Positions 45,905-58,060 of a stretch of 64,000 bases of DNA are shown one piece after another. A model generated the notes under the pieces. That model worked only from the letters and a program-made list of their open reading frames with translations, was not told the DNA's origin and ran no database searches. Every line of letters begins with the position of its first letter. Positions within the stretch are counted from its first letter, which is position 1. The DNA is from Notamacropus eugenii. Its lineage: Eukaryota; Chordata; Mammalia; Diprotodontia; Macropodidae. Where the stretch lies: positions 100,727,828-100,791,827 of the forward strand of contig NC_092879.1 of NCBI RefSeq assembly GCF_028372415.1. Reading direction: 5' to 3'. The translations under genes were made by a program, and so were the position numbers.

Positions 45905-46080
45905 TGGCAGCTAGGTGCTACAGTAGATGGAGTCAGGAGGACCTGAGTTCAATGCAGCCTTGGATACACACTAGCTGGGTGACCCTGGGCAAGTCACTTA
46001 ACCGCTAACTGCCTCAGTTTTCTCTTCTATAAAATGGGTTGTTGTGAAGTTCCAGTGGGTTTACTATGTAAAGCGCTTGG
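45905..46080 (+). mobile_element. Marsupial tRNA-headed SINE (sense)
   Basis: GGCAGCTAGGTGCTACAGTA head, GGAGTCAGGAGGACCTGAGT, GGGTGACCCTGGGCAAGTCA and TATAAAATGGGTTGTTGTG. The tRNA-like part is well kept. Confidence 0.92.
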
Positions 46081-46325
46081 TTGTTGCTGTTCATCCATTT
46101 TCAGTCTGACTCTCCACGACCCCATTTGGGGTTTTCTTTGCGGAGATGCTGGAGTGGTTTGCCATTTCCTTCTCCAGCTTGTTTTACAGATGAGGAACTG
46201 AGGCAAACAGGGGGAAGTTTCTTGCCCAGGGTCACACAGCCAGTGGTTGTCTAGACCTGGATTTGAACTCAGGTCTTTCTGACTCCAGATCTGGCATTCT
46301 ATTTCCCTCAGCTGCCCTTTATAAA
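46081..46325 (-). mobile_element. RTE-tailed SINE (RTESINE-like), antisense
   Basis: In reverse it has a tRNA-like head (complement of GACTCCAGATCTGGCATTCT) and a core, and then a tail whose complement includes GTTTGCCATTTCCTTCTCCA and CACGACCCCATTTGGGGTTT. This is the BovB/RTE 3' end used by marsupial RTE-dependent SINEs. Confidence 0.85.
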
Positions 46326-46839
46326 CTGTAAAGTGCTACAGAAATGTTTTTCAGGCTGCCGGGTCACACTGCTAACTCATACTGAACTTCCGGTCCACTC
46401 AAACCCTGAGCCTTTTTCAGATGGACTGCTCTCTAGTCACGCTTATCCCATGCTCTGAATGAGCAGTTGTAGTTAAAAAAGTAGTTAGAAAGCCGAGTGT
46501 AGAATTTTATGTTTATCCCTATTTAAATTCCATCCTGCTGAGAACTCTTGAGATTCAAGCTCTTGTCATTCTGGGACAGCTGTTCAGAAAACAACTGGGC
46601 CCACAGAGCCCCTGCAGTGGGGGCAATAGACTTCCATTATTGGTAACCTGTATTCCAAGACTGGCTGGCCTCTGCCTTGGTTGGATTCTTCCACCTCATT
46701 TTTTTCCATGTAGTTCTCCTGATTGACTCAAAAATGATTTATTCAAAACTTTCTATAGAATGTCAATACACCCCCAATGAAACTGGCTCAGTAGTTTGCA
46801 TTTAAATTACTTTAATTTCCACCCCCCAAACGCCCTAAT
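46326..46839. other. EDA intron 2, unassigned, partly AT-rich
   Basis: No repeat recognised. It contains TGCATTTAAATTACTTTAAT and CCTAATTAGTC near 46,797-46,845. Confidence 0.35.
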
Positions 46840-46930
46840 TAGTCAATCCATCAACAAGCACTGATTACAGGCATCTGACGGACTACCGAGCAAGCATTGT
46901 GCTAAGTGCATGGCACACAAAGAAACAGTA
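46840..46930 (-). mobile_element. L2 3' end, antisense
   Basis: AATCCATCAACAAGCACTGA, then AGCATTGTGCTAAGTGC. Confidence 0.65.
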
Positions 46931-47174
46931 AAAATCTGGCAGCTGGTGTCAAGGAGCAGCCTCTCAGTCACAGCCTCTAAGTCTCCGTCTCATGATTCTT
47001 TCCTTCTACCAGTCATTTGCTCTTCCATTTTCTCTCCATTCTGCTGCTTTGGTTTTTATTTCTATTTTGTTTTTTCAAATTTTGGATTACTGTCTAAAGG
47101 TCTCTTCAGATGCTTTAGACTCTTCACGCCTGTCTGTCTTAATTGCATGACAATATCCTTTCCGTGAATGTGAC

Positions 47175-47297
47175 ACAGGGTGAAGCAGTAGGCACCCAGT
47201 CAGGAAGCCATGGGTTCAAGTCACGTCTCTGAGATATGCTGGTGACGCAACCCTGGGCAAATCATTGCACATCTCAGTGTTCTGGGTACCTAAGACT
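47175..47297 (+). mobile_element. Marsupial MIR/CORE-SINE fragment
   Basis: CAGGAAGCCATGGGTTCAAG, CAACCCTGGGCAAATCATTG, then direct entry into (CA)n. Confidence 0.75.
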
Positions 47298-47302
47298 CCA
47301 CA

Positions 47303-47350
<48 letters not shown>
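47298..47350 (+). repeat. (CA)n microsatellite
   Basis: About 50 nt of CA with one TA step. Confidence 0.97.
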
Positions 47351-47754
47351 CACACATGCACCACAGAGAAGGTGTTGACCTGCTTCAGTAAAGGAGATTT
47401 CCTCTGTCGCAGGAGTTCCTATTCCAATGGCATCCCTGGCCCAGTTCCTCTCCATGCCCCTACGTGAACGCCCCTTGATTTATCCAACTACTCACTCCCT
47501 GTTAGGTCTTTAAGGTGCTCATGGTTTTTGGCAATTACACATAACGTCATGAGGCTCTTTGGTGGTTGGCTTGTTTCTGACGGCCCTTTCAGGGCAGATT
47601 TTATGATGCTCTCCTCTATTCCTAAAGAATGAAACCCAGAGGTCCGAGGCAGAACTCTTTTTGTTACTGACTGAGCAGTGCATCCTGTGGCCCACCTTCC
47701 CCATTCCCCAAATCCTGGTTTATGTACTCAGCATACTTGGACTCCCTCTACTGA

Positions 47755-47960
47755 TGAAGCATTCCTCTATAGAAACATCCTCAAAAAGCAGTTATCCAAC
47801 TTCTGCCTGAAGACCTCCATTGATAGGGAACTCCCTACTTAATAAGGTCACCTAGTCTACTATGGGACAGATCTCGTTGTTAACTGATGGTCCAGTTTTT
47901 CCTGCCTCAGCTGGCAACCCTGAATCTATTCAGGAGTAACTTTGTGGAATCAGTGCCAGA
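47755..47960 (-). mobile_element. CR1/L3 LINE 3' fragment, antisense
   Basis: CTTCTGCCTGAAGACCTCCA, TGATAGGGAACTCCCTACTT, then GGTCCAGTTTTTCCTGCCTC. Confidence 0.85.
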
Positions 47961-48635
47961 CGATTGCCTCTGGAACTTCTCACAGTTGGGTTAACAATCA
48001 CTTAGCTCAACAGAAATTCCTGTCAGTCAGACATGTACTTTGGGAATGGTCCAGGGCTCAATAGGACTAGGTGAAAAAAAATCATACAGAGCAAAGGATT
48101 AAACCAATTCTGAACCATTAACACCTTCATCTGGTGCTTCACTATGGGAAGTGAATCTCTGATGAAAAGCTGGTCACTAGCCAAAGTAATTGACCTAGGA
48201 GTCATGGGAAGAAATCTTCTCACAGAACTTATCATCAATAAATATTCTCAAAGATTCTATCGTAGGCAGTACTATGACCAAAAAACACCATGTCAGCTGA
48301 ATAGACAGTAACGATCAATCCATACATTCACATTTCTATCACATCTTATATGAGTGGTCTAGGCACACCCTGAGGGTATCCTTGATGAAAACAGGAGCCA
48401 GGAACAGGAAGGTTTGCCTAGCCAAGGTCCTATAGCTCCCCATATCTGTGAACTCACAATTGTAGTTGGAATCCGAGGCCCTACTGTGGAGTATTTAATT
48501 ACAAATCAGCTTTTGATATGGAAGGACAAAATGCAATTTTTAAGTCTCTTCTCCAACCAGGTACCTTCACACATGGCAAAATTCTGCAAAATGCTACGAT
48601 CACACGTGGATATGCATGTGTATACCACATGCATG
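47961..48635. other. EDA intron 2, unassigned
   Basis: Relatively AT-rich, no repeat or exon recognised. Confidence 0.35.
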
Positions 48636-48639
48636 GTAT

Positions 48640-48790
48640 TCTCCTCTTAGACCGGGAGCTCCAGAAGAGGAGATTATTTTGCTTTTTGCTTTTTTATTTT
48701 ATTTTATTTTATTTTTACTTTTTTCTCTGCATCCCCAGTGCTTAGGACACTACTTTAAGCACTTTTTCATTCACTCCTTCATGACAGATG
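48640..48790 (+). mobile_element. L2 3' end with an internal (TTTTA)n
   Basis: GACCGGGAGCTCCAGAAGAG, then TTTTATT units at about 48,689-48,716, then GCATCCCCAGTGCTTAGGAC. Confidence 0.75.
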
Positions 48791-49725
48791 TGATCTGGTA
48801 GGTCACTCTGGCCAAAGATTTACTGAATATTGACATCAAATGACATATAAAACAGAGACCTGTGCTCACCCAAGGTGTTTGCCCATTCCATCAAGGATTT
48901 CCTGGGGGGGGATGTCCAAAGGGAACAGAGATTTCCTAGAGATGGGAGGCCCTTCAGAAGATTCCAGAGACTTAGGTCTACACTACAGGGATCCACAGTC
49001 CCTCAGAAGTCTTGGTTCAGCCCCACAGACCAGATAGTCTGGGCTGAAGTGGAAAGGCCTAGGGCCACTAGGTATTATAGACATGCTAGGGTCATTATTC
49101 ATGTGCAATTCCAAGTGAAGTGACAACAGCATTGCAGGCACCCCACAGGAAAGGACCTCAGTCCCCAGTGGTCAGCTCTTTTGTGGTCCTGATCTTCCTA
49201 AGCTTATATCCTTGTCCCTCCCCCGCCCCACCCCATAGTGAGTGCCTTTTGGTGCTCTGGAGGGGCTGCTTTACCTTGTTTCACTTGCTTCAGGAACAAA
49301 AATGTTTAAAAATGCTCTTGGTTGCCCACTACCCTGGCAAACAATGGGAAAGTCACTTCTGAGGCTGGCTGCCTCTGTTTCTTTATGCTGAGCATGGGGT
49401 TGTCATCCAATTGCCTCCAGGATTCGAGGCTGACTCTGGAAGGGTCTGCTTGAGAGCAGCCTGGAGTTAGTAACTAGGAAATCCCAGGTTTCCTCCTGGG
49501 AGACCAGAGTCTGTCTTGAGATCTGGAACAAACATCTGGAAGGAAATTCCCAGGGCCTTGGGAGACTCAGGCGGGCCCTGGTGCTGGTGTACCTGTGGTG
49601 GAAGGCTGTGCTCAACTGCCCTATTTTATCAGCATTTGAGATACCAACCTAATTATAAAAAAACTACTTTTGACTGAAGCCTCTGCTCCACACCCCTATC
49701 ACCTAGACAGTCTGAGGAATGAGGT
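48791..49725. other. EDA intron 2, unassigned
   Basis: Mixed-composition sequence with no repeat or exon recognised. Confidence 0.35.
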
Positions 49726-49727
49726 CA

Positions 49728-49860
49728 TCTGTGTGTGCGTGTGTGTCTGTCTCTGTGTGTGTGTGTGTGTGTATGTGCATGAGTGTGTGTGAGAGAAGGG
49801 GGGAGATAGGGAGGGAGAGAGGCTGGGAAGGAGGGAGGGTGGGGGAAGGGGAGAGGGAGA
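49728..49860 (+). repeat. (GT)n followed by G/A-rich tract
   Basis: GT/CT units to about 49,792, then GGGAGATAGGGAGGGAGAG and related purine runs to about 49,860. Confidence 0.9.
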
Positions 49861-50029
49861 ATGACATCTGCTCCTGAGACTCTGACTATAATATCCAGCC
49901 ATGGGCATCCACATAAGGACTGCAGGGATTGGTCATGTCCGACAGGAGGACAGAAGTCAGTTCCCCCATTCCTTAGAGATTAGAAAGTCCAAGATGCTCC
50001 AATTCTACAGAACAGCCACATGTATTCTA

Positions 50030-50220
50030 AGCTGGACCTGAAGAGTTGCCTTGCTAGCCTTCCACACAAGTGGGCATCTAGTCACTTGGAGACCTCCAAA
50101 AAGGGAGAGTCCAGCACCTCCCAAGGTGGTCCAGTTCATTCTTGGATAGCATTCATGCTTTCAAAGCTCTCCCACCCCCTCATTCTAGCCCTACTACCTG
50201 TGCTCCAGACTTAGGAAGCC
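50030..50220 (-). mobile_element. CR1/L3 LINE 3' fragment, antisense
   Basis: CTTGGAGACCTCCAAAAAGG, then AGCACCTCCCAAGGTGGTCC. Confidence 0.7.
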
Positions 50221-50509
50221 CTTTTCCCATCAATACCCCCACGAGATAGATAAATCAAGGAGGAGGCCAGCATGGGAAGGAGTTGCGGTTTTCACAGCAC
50301 AGGGACTCCCTTATGGCAACTCTCTCTACAAAGGCCAAGCCTAACCCAACTGGGATTTAGTAGATAAATCCTAAGGAATTGCTTAAGGCCTACAGATGTA
50401 AATGATTCAACACTTAGAAGGGGCTTCGAATGGATTAGACAGAATCCAGCAAGAGCCATATGATGGATGAATGAGAAGATAAAGATAATTTCTCACAGAG
50501 ACCACAAAA

Positions 50510-50725
50510 TGGTAGCATTGGATCAGAGAACATCAGAGCTAAGGAGGGGAGGGGGGCCTTCAAAACAGAGAATGCCAGAGCTGGCAGTACCTTGGAACAT
50601 GGAATGTCAGAGTTGGAAGAAACTTTAAGACAAATATTGTCACAGCTGTAGGGTCATCTCATCCAGCTAATTGCTTTACAGATGAAGAAACTGAGACCCA
50701 GAGAGGTGAAATAATAAGTCTGGGG
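50510..50725 (-). mobile_element. MIR-type SINE, antisense, with repeated AGAGCTGG motif
   Basis: A reversed MIR core (GCTTTACAGATGAAGAAACT) is preceded by about four spaced units like GAATGCCAGAGCTGG. A similar unit series lies at 9,945-10,070. Confidence 0.6.
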
Positions 50726-51235
50726 CAGAAGCAGGATTAGATTAGATTGCTTTCCTCCACCCCAGCAGCGTGTCTCTCAGATTCCCTCCCCCCTGTATTC
50801 TTTCCCTAAGTAACTCTAAATAAGAACAGGAAGACTTCTTTGAGAAGGCCTCCCTTGGAATGCTATGGGAGAGTCCACCTATCCGGAACCCCATCTCTGA
50901 AGCAGAACTCTGTCTTTCTGTGAAATTTGAGCATTAAGTTATAGGATATCTGCAGTCCTGGGCTTTGCAATGGCCCTCCCTCACATCCTGTGACTTCAGT
51001 CCCTTGAGTGCCTTCTCACTGCCTGAAAAGCTTGAGTTTTGCAGGCAGACCTCACGTGCAGGCCATGGTCACTCATAGCAACAGCACCTGTATTTGTAAA
51101 TAGGAGCTTGCTAGCTCTCTGAGGGGGCTGGACAGATTACATCCTGGGAGGGGACCAGGCAGCTGAGCATCTGGGGTAGCTACTGGACACAGACCTACTC
51201 AGAACATGCTGTTTCCAAGGATAACTGTTCTGTTC
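50726..51235. other. EDA intron 2, unassigned
   Basis: No repeat or exon recognised. Confidence 0.35.
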
Positions 51236-51545
51236 TGTTCTGTTTTCCTCCCTCCCTTCCTTTCTCTCTCCTTTCCTTTCTTTCCTTTCTTCTTCTCTGT
51301 CCCTCTCTCTTTCCCCTTCCTTATTCTCCCTCCCTCCATTTTCTCCTCTCTCGTCTTTCCTTCCTTCCTCTCTGTCCCTCTCTACTCCACCCTCCTTTCC
51401 TTTCTCTCCCTCCCTTTCTTCCTCTTTCCCTCCCTGCCTTCCTCTCCCTTATTTCTTCTTTCTCTTTCTTCTATTTTTGGCTTCTTTCTTCTCTGTTCTT
51501 CTTTTCCTGTTCCCCATCTCTCCCAACCCTTTTCCCCTGCTTTCT
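51236..51545 (+). repeat. Degenerate polypyrimidine tract (CCTT/TCTC-rich)
   Basis: About 310 nt almost all C/T, with a long spurious Phe/Leu/Ser frame on the plus strand. Confidence 0.93.
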
Positions 51546-52059
51546 TTTCATTGAACAGCCCATGGTGCAGAAGGACAAGGATTTGAAAAGCAAATTCTAA
51601 ACCTTAGCAGGGGTCTCAGCTTTCCAGGAAAGATGCTTTCCAGAGTGGTTTTATAGGATTTCTGACATATGTTGTTTATAACCTTAATTTTTTTTAAATG
51701 AGCAAGTTCAATAAATCTGTTACCTACTAAGCAAGTTCTGGTCTGGCTGCATCTGGCCCCATTTTTATTTGAGACTGTAAAGGCATTTTAGGAGATGGGT
51801 AAATGTTGTAGTGTTACTCATAGGCCCTGACGACACTCTGTTTTCACTGTGACTTTCCAAAGGCTGGCTCCTTCCCCACCCCCACTCCCTCTTCCCACCA
51901 TTCTTGGAAAAGGCACAAAGTGGCATGTTTGCTTACTAGACTTTCTAGACAAAGATCAGAGGGCAGTTGTTTGAGTTACCAAAGCAGAGGGGGAGCAGGG
52001 AGCAAAGAGATGGTTGGCTCTTGCTCAGTTTCCATTCCCTTCCCCAACCTCTGTAAGAG

Positions 52060-53110
52060 AATCAGTGATTATTTATTAAGCATTTACTGTGTCTAAGCCT
52101 GGACTACAAAGAAAGGCAAAGATGCTATCATGACCCCCAGGCAGCTCACAGTCTAAGGAAGGAGATAATGCATAAATAAGTAGGTCTGTCTATACAAGAT
52201 GGTAGAGGAGGTGGAAGGCACTCTGAAGTGGAAGGCCTCTTCCAGAAGGAGTCTAAGAGGTAGAGGTGAAGGGGCATAATATTCTAGGCATGGGGTCTAG
52301 CAAATACAAAGGCACTGAAAGGTGACATGGAACGTTGAGTGAAAGGAACAGCAAATAGATCAGTGCGACTAGAAAGGTAGGAAGGGGTTTTACACGAAAA
52401 AGAGAATTTCATATTTGATCCTGGAGGTCATAGGTGTCACTAAGCTCTTTAGGAAGGGGATGACATGGTCAAACCTATACTTTAGGAAAATCACTTTGGT
52501 GTCAGAATGGAGGATGAACTGAAGTAGGGAGGCAGGCAGAGCCCTGGCAGCTATTGCAATAATTCAGATGTGAAGTGGTGAGGGCCTGCAGTAGGGTGGG
52601 GGCAGTGTCAGAGGAGATAAGGGGAAGTGGTCGAGAGATGAAATGAACAAGGGGTGTTGCAGAGATGAAATGGACCAGAGATGCTGCGGAGGTGAAATGG
52701 ACAGGCCTTGGCAACAGCTTGGATATGAGGAGAGAGATAGTGAAGAATCCAGGATGACCCCTAGATTGGTAGTTTGAGGGCCTGGGAAGTGTCTTCTGAA
52801 GTAACAGGGAGGTTCAGAATGAGGAAACGCTTGGGGAAAGATCGTGAGCTCTCTTTTGCACATATTGAATTTGAGATGCCTATGGAACATCTAAGTCGGA
52901 GATGTCCAATAGACAGCTGGAGATGTGTGACTATATAGCTCAGTGGGGAGTCCAAGGCTGGATATATAGGTCTGGAAATCATCTGCGTACATATGAGAAT
53001 TGAAGCCATAGGAGCTAACAAGTTGACCAAGTGAGATAATATAGAGTGAAAAGAGAAGCAGGCTGAGGACAGAACGTGGGGGGTACCCATATCAGAGGAG
53101 ACTGAGGACT
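52060..53110 (-). mobile_element. L2 LINE, about 1 kb, antisense (EDA intron 2)
   Basis: Runs from the reversed 3' end (GATTATTTATTAAGCATTTA) into the ORF2 3' half. The minus frames read VILDSSLSLSS and NLLAPMASILICTQMISRP, LQLSIGHLRLRCSIGISN, all L2 ORF2-like. The best-preserved L2 here. Confidence 0.92.
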
Positions 53111-53559
53111 CTTGCCTGTGCTGCTGCCTCCGCCTCCTGGGTTCCAGCACTGAATTCTCCTTGTTCCTGCTGCCATTTAAAGCCATTGCCTTTTCTTTGA
53201 GTTTTCCTTGTTAGGGCCCTGAATCATTCAGCACAAGCTAGACAGTTATGAGGTACTTTCTGCTTCCTTTAACCTTCTTATCTCTAAACAAACCCACTCC
53301 TTTGCCTCCCCAAAGCCCTTTTCTTTTTTTGTAAAAGTTTTATTGTGCCTTTTTTGGCAGCACTGTTTCTCCTCAATGACTCTATCAATAGACCTGTCCC
53401 TAAGAAGTACAGCTAAGCAAGATAAGCCACCACACTGACTGTGTCTTCACTACCAAGGCCTCATTTGGCACTGCTGGTCCCCTCTGTGGAGAGGAAGGAG
53501 ACACTGTCTTCTGTAGTGAGCTGTCAGGCTTTTGGACTCAAGAGTGGAATAATCCTATT

Positions 53560-54110
53560 TACAATTTAATTCAATTCCACAAAACTTGAACACCTATGTG
53601 TCCAGCACTGAGGTATGTGTGTCATTCAATTCAACAAGCATTAAGTGTCTACTGGGTGCAGATCTCTGCTCTGAGTGTACAGTGCCACAGGCTCTGCCCT
53701 CCATTCAAGAGTTTATGCTCTAATAGTGGGAGGGGGAGTAGAGAAGCTTGCTATAAAGATGAATGTGTTAAGGGTGAAGCCATCCAGAGGAAGTCAGGAG
53801 TGGGAATTGGGGACAAGTAGGAGCTGAACTGAGGCTGACCAAGGAAAAGGAAGATTTCAGTGGGGGGAGAGAAAGAAGAAGGGCTTCTCAGCATGGGGGA
53901 GGTGTAGTCTGAAGGAATACCTGGAGCCAGGAGAAAACAAGCAAGGGGTGATAGGAGAAAGGCTGAAACCTCAGGTGGGAGCCAACTTGGAGAGGGGGCC
54001 TTGATGGCCAGGGCCAGTTCATTGGGAATTGATCATTTTCGAGCAGAGGGCTGACGTGGTCAGACTTGTGCCTTTGGAGGACGATCCTAGCAGGAGTGAG
54101 GGGATAGACT
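53560..54110 (-). mobile_element. L2 LINE fragment, antisense
   Basis: CAATTCAACAAGCATTAAG, GGGCTGACGTGGTCAGACTT and CCTTTGGAGGACGATCCTAG, reversed L2 with gaps. Confidence 0.75.
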
Positions 54111-54700
54111 GCAGTGTGGAGTCACTCTGCTGGCCTCCAATTTCTCCTCTCCAATCACTGTTTGGACATCTCAAACTGGATGTCCTGTAGATATTTTCAA
54201 CTCAACATGTCCAAAACTTCCTCCCCTCCCAACTTCGTCATTGCTGTCATGGGCACTACCATGCTAAGTGCCATGCTCATTTGGCATCTCTGCCACAGTG
54301 TTGGCATTTGTTCCCTTCTCTCAGAGCTGCTGCTGGAGCTGGCTGGTTGGGCTGCCTGTCCCCGATTTCTGCCTTCTCTAGTCCATCTTCCACTCCTCCC
54401 CCCCATCCACAGGGATTTATCTCAAGCATAAATCCAGCCACATCATCCCCGACTCCAATTCCAGAGGCCCCCTACTGCTTCCAAGATCACCTAGAAAATC
54501 CTCTGCTTTTCCATTCACAACCTGGTCCTTTCCTCCTTTCCCAGACCTTTCCCACTTTATTCCCCCTGCCCACAAGTATTCCAGGATCTAGGATCTAGCC
54601 AAGCTGGGGAGTCTGGGCCTCCCCCTTCTCACTTCAGCCCGGTAGTGTCTCTGGTCCCCCTTCAAGTCTCAGCTCAAATGTTCCCCCATCCCCAACTAGA
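54111..54700 (+). mobile_element. L2 LINE fragment, sense
   Basis: CATCTCAAACTGGATGTCCT, CAACTCAACATGTCCAAAAC, CAGCCACATCATCCCCGACT and TCAAGTCTCAGCTCAAATGT, the L2 ORF2-3' and 3' UTR order. It meets the antisense L2 head to head. Confidence 0.8.
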
Positions 54701-55254
54701 AAGATAGGGAAACTGAGGTTAGCAGTGGTCAGTACTGTGCCTAAAGTGGGATTTCTGACAGAGTCACTACACCAGAGCCTGCCATTCTTCTAGTTCTTTG
54801 TGCCTAGACAGTATCAAGTCCAAGTATTAACAAAACATTTAAAGAAGTGAGACAAGATCTCCAGTGGGGTGATTCCTCTCTGGAAAGATATGGCCAAGAA
54901 TTGCCAGGAAAGAGGAGGTGGGCAGGGTGTGTGACCCATGCTGTGAGAAGAGGGTTTCTCCTTTCCCCACCAGGAGCTCACAGCTTCAGCAAAGTGTTGG
55001 AGCTGAGTCTGGAGTGCAGCAAACACATCGGGCCATAGCAAAACTGTCAGCGAACAATGTTCCCACACTCATTTGGTTGAGGAGATGGAAGCCAGACCTC
55101 CCCCCTGACCACTGCTGGCCCTTGACACATTCTAGGCCCACAGCCAGGAGGCCCACACCCTTTCACTGTGATGTCTAGTCCTGGAGATGAGACAGGGAAG
55201 TCACTCCCATTTGGCCCTCTGTGTTCCATCTGTTGAAATCCCTGAAGTGTTAGG

Positions 55255-55440
55255 TCATAGGACGAGAGATCTGGAGCTAGGGGGTGGATCTTAGAGGTCA
55301 AAGAGTCCAATCCTCTCATTTTACAGAGGAGGAAACTGAGGCCTAGAGAGGGAAAAGGACTTGGCTAAGGTCACACAGAGGCTGTGCCTCTGACTCCAAA
55401 TCTGGCTCAATTTCTCTTCTAGCTGCCCGCCCCATTCCCC
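55255..55440 (-). mobile_element. MIR-type SINE, antisense
   Basis: CATTTTACAGAGGAGGAAAC, CTAAGGTCACACAGAGGC, then TCTTCTAGCTGCCCGCC. Confidence 0.85.
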
Positions 55441-57535
55441 TTCCATGAGACAAGGCCTCTTGATCTTGGTTGATTGGAGTCATCATGGAACTCATTTTAA
55501 ATACCATGGTTCCTTGTCGTTTACTTGGTCGATAGCACACATTTAAATTTACACATTTGAAGTGTCAAGTTACCCTTTTGTTTGACTTCCTTAGTTCTTA
55601 ACACAAACCATCCTGCTGTTTTCCAGTCCCACCCCACTGACCCACTGAGATAAACGGAAATGATGAGACAGGAGTTTGGAAGAAATCTCCCTCCAGTGGC
55701 ATAAATGTCAAGTTCTACCATACAGCAGGAAGGATGCTACGGACCCACGCTCATCTGGCATTTTGAGATTTGCTAGCAGAAGTTTGTCCCGGACAGAGGA
55801 GGGCACTGTGGTGCAGAGTGGTCATATGACTTAGTCATGGTTTATTACAGCTAATAACTGGCAAATCCCAGTTCTCTTGACTGTACTCCAGGCTCTTCTT
55901 ACTCCAGAACGTTTTTTTCCCACCCGTTTATTTCATTGATTTTCAGAGAAGTATTAGCCCATTGTCTGAAAATCACTCATCAGCTAGCTTCTTGATATCC
56001 TTTATTAGGTCTCAATGTTGTAGAGCATTTCCTTCTATGGAATCTGGCATGAAGGTTGTTCCAGCAGAGCTGGCTGGAAAGTAGGCCCCATTTTCCTCCT
56101 GATCTCCACTGCCAAGCAAGACATGTAATCTAAAACTTAAAAAATACAAAACCCTCAAGTGACTGGGTTGAAAGGGGAGAAAATCTTGGTCCAAGGTGTG
56201 AGCAGGATATTCTGAGAGACTGTCAGCCACACTCAGGTGGTCTGCCATTGCCCAACCCCAGACCACAGGGAACCTCCATGATCACCTCAGTCTTTGAATC
56301 TGTAGCTCCTCTTCCTATTTCCTCCATTCTAACCAAGCCAGAACCCAATGATTATACTTCACTGGGGGAATGGGGGCACATCTAACACATGAGTTCTGTG
56401 AATAATTAGGTTTCAGGTTAGCTGAAAGTTTAAACATCAGCAATACTGAGTCTGTTCAGCATACCTCTATGTGATAGCAGGCATCTTGATGATGGAGCTG
56501 CTCTGGGCCTATTGTTCAGGAAGTTTCATCTGGCCTGGCCATTTCAGAGCCCCCAAGTAGTGTTCCTCCTCTCCAGGGCATTGCCCTGATCAGTGGATGC
56601 ATGCTGGGATGCCAGTGGATGCATGCTGGGATGCCAGTGGGCATGGCAGACAGAGAGCAGGCTTGAGTCAGTGAGACTCAGTTCAAGCCCCTCTGGGGCA
56701 CATACTGGCTTTCTAAGACTGGCTGGAGGTGGCAGCCAAGCTGCAGATCTGCCTTGGGAGAGGGGGTGATGAAACCCCAGGTCTGGTCCAACTCCCCCAC
56801 ACCTTAAACTCTACCACCAGCTCAGTGTTAGGCTCTGGCGTGCATTTTTATCCCGCTGGATCACAGCAATTTTCCCTGCTCAGCCCCAAGGCATCATGGT
56901 CACATTCATTGCCTGAACATCTGGATGCCCTGCAGTTACTTGGCCACAGCTGCTTGTCCTTCAGGCGGGCAGCAGGAGAAGTGAATGGGAACCATCCAAA
57001 TGCCTAGCTCCTCCAGCTGCCATGGGCGGGCCATACACCCTGCTCAGTTTTCAAGCTCTGAGACTTCCTTGACCAGCTGCTGCCTGTCATCTGCTTTGGT
57101 GCTCATTTTTTCGGGCTGCTGGCTCCTTTTGACCCCACTGACTCCCTGTTGCTGCCTTGTAGGTCTCTCATCTTTGTCTGCTCACTGGCCCACCATACCA
57201 TTAAAGGTCCTCATCACTGTTTTACAGAAGAGAAAATGGGCAATCTGAAGCAGTTGATGGGGTTGAGACCAAAGACCAGGCTGTGAAAACACCTACGTGG
57301 GGCAGATGCCAAGGGGCAGCAGGTGGGCCAGACCACCAGAGACAAGGAACTGAGGCACAAAGTCCCTGCTATATCCTTAGGGACCTGGCTGCAGGAAGCC
57401 TCTGTTCTCTGACTCCTGATTGTAGAAAGAGCCAAGCCACTGGGGATGGAGGAAGGGTGAGTGGCCCTAAGACTGTCTTATAAATAGGGAGCAGAGTTAG
57501 GGAAGGGACCTGTGATTTCAATGGAAGGGAAGCAG
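55441..57535. other. EDA intron 2, unassigned
   Basis: About 2.1 kb with no exon or confident repeat except the 22-bp duplication at 56,591. Confidence 0.35.
56591..56640 (+). repeat. 22-bp perfect tandem duplication
   Basis: The unit CAGTGGATGCATGCTGGGAT plus GC occurs twice in perfect tandem, then a third CAGTGG begins. Confidence 0.97.
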
Positions 57536-57539
57536 GAAA

Positions 57540-57795
57540 CAAGCATTGGTTGGGTGCCTACTATGTGCTAAGTGTTTTACAATTATTATCTCATTTGACC
57601 CTCCCAACAACCCTGCAAGGGAGGTGCTATTAATGATCCTGATTTTACAGCTGAGGAAATTGAGGCAGGCAGAGGTGAAGTGACTTGCCCAAGGTCACAC
57701 AGCTGCTACATGTCTCAGACTGGATTTGAATTCAGGTCTTCAGGACTCTAGGCCAAGTATGCTATCCATTGTACCACCTAGATGTTCCAGTGATA
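57540..57795 (-). mobile_element. Near full-length MIR/CORE-SINE, antisense
   Basis: GTGCCTACTATGTGCTAAG, TTATCTCATTTGACCCTC, GACTTGCCCAAGGTCACACA, GGATTTGAATTCAGGTCTTC and TATCCATTGTACCACCTAG, complete from tail to tRNA head. Confidence 0.93.
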
Positions 57796-57849
57796 CAGGG
57801 AATTCCCAAGTGAGGAAATTTTGCTACCATGAGATTCAAGATGCCAGTC

Positions 57850-58060
57850 TCAGTTTCACCCAGAATTTACTACACACAAGATGATGGGAATATACTCAGG
57901 GACCACAGTTCATGTGAAAAAAAGGTCAGAGGGCAGGGTTTAAGGGACTGTGAGCTTGATGTGAGCCAAATAAAACAAGACAGATGTGATCTTAGGCTCT
58001 GTTACAGAAGCATCTTGTTCAGAATAAGGGCTGACCTTATCAGACCAGGTCAGACCTAGA
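57850..58060 (+). mobile_element. CR1/L3 LINE fragment
   Basis: GACCACAGTTCATGTGAAAA, GAGCTTGATGTGAGCCAA, GATCTTAGGCTCTGTTACAG, TTATCAGACCAGGTCAGACC. Confidence 0.85.

Noticed and set aside
45905-45990. tRNA gene
   Set aside because: It is the tRNA-like head of a SINE, with degenerate arms and a SINE body attached.
52564-53186. Minus-strand frames of 108 and 141 codons
   Set aside because: Decayed L2 ORF2 reading, with no splice support as a gene.
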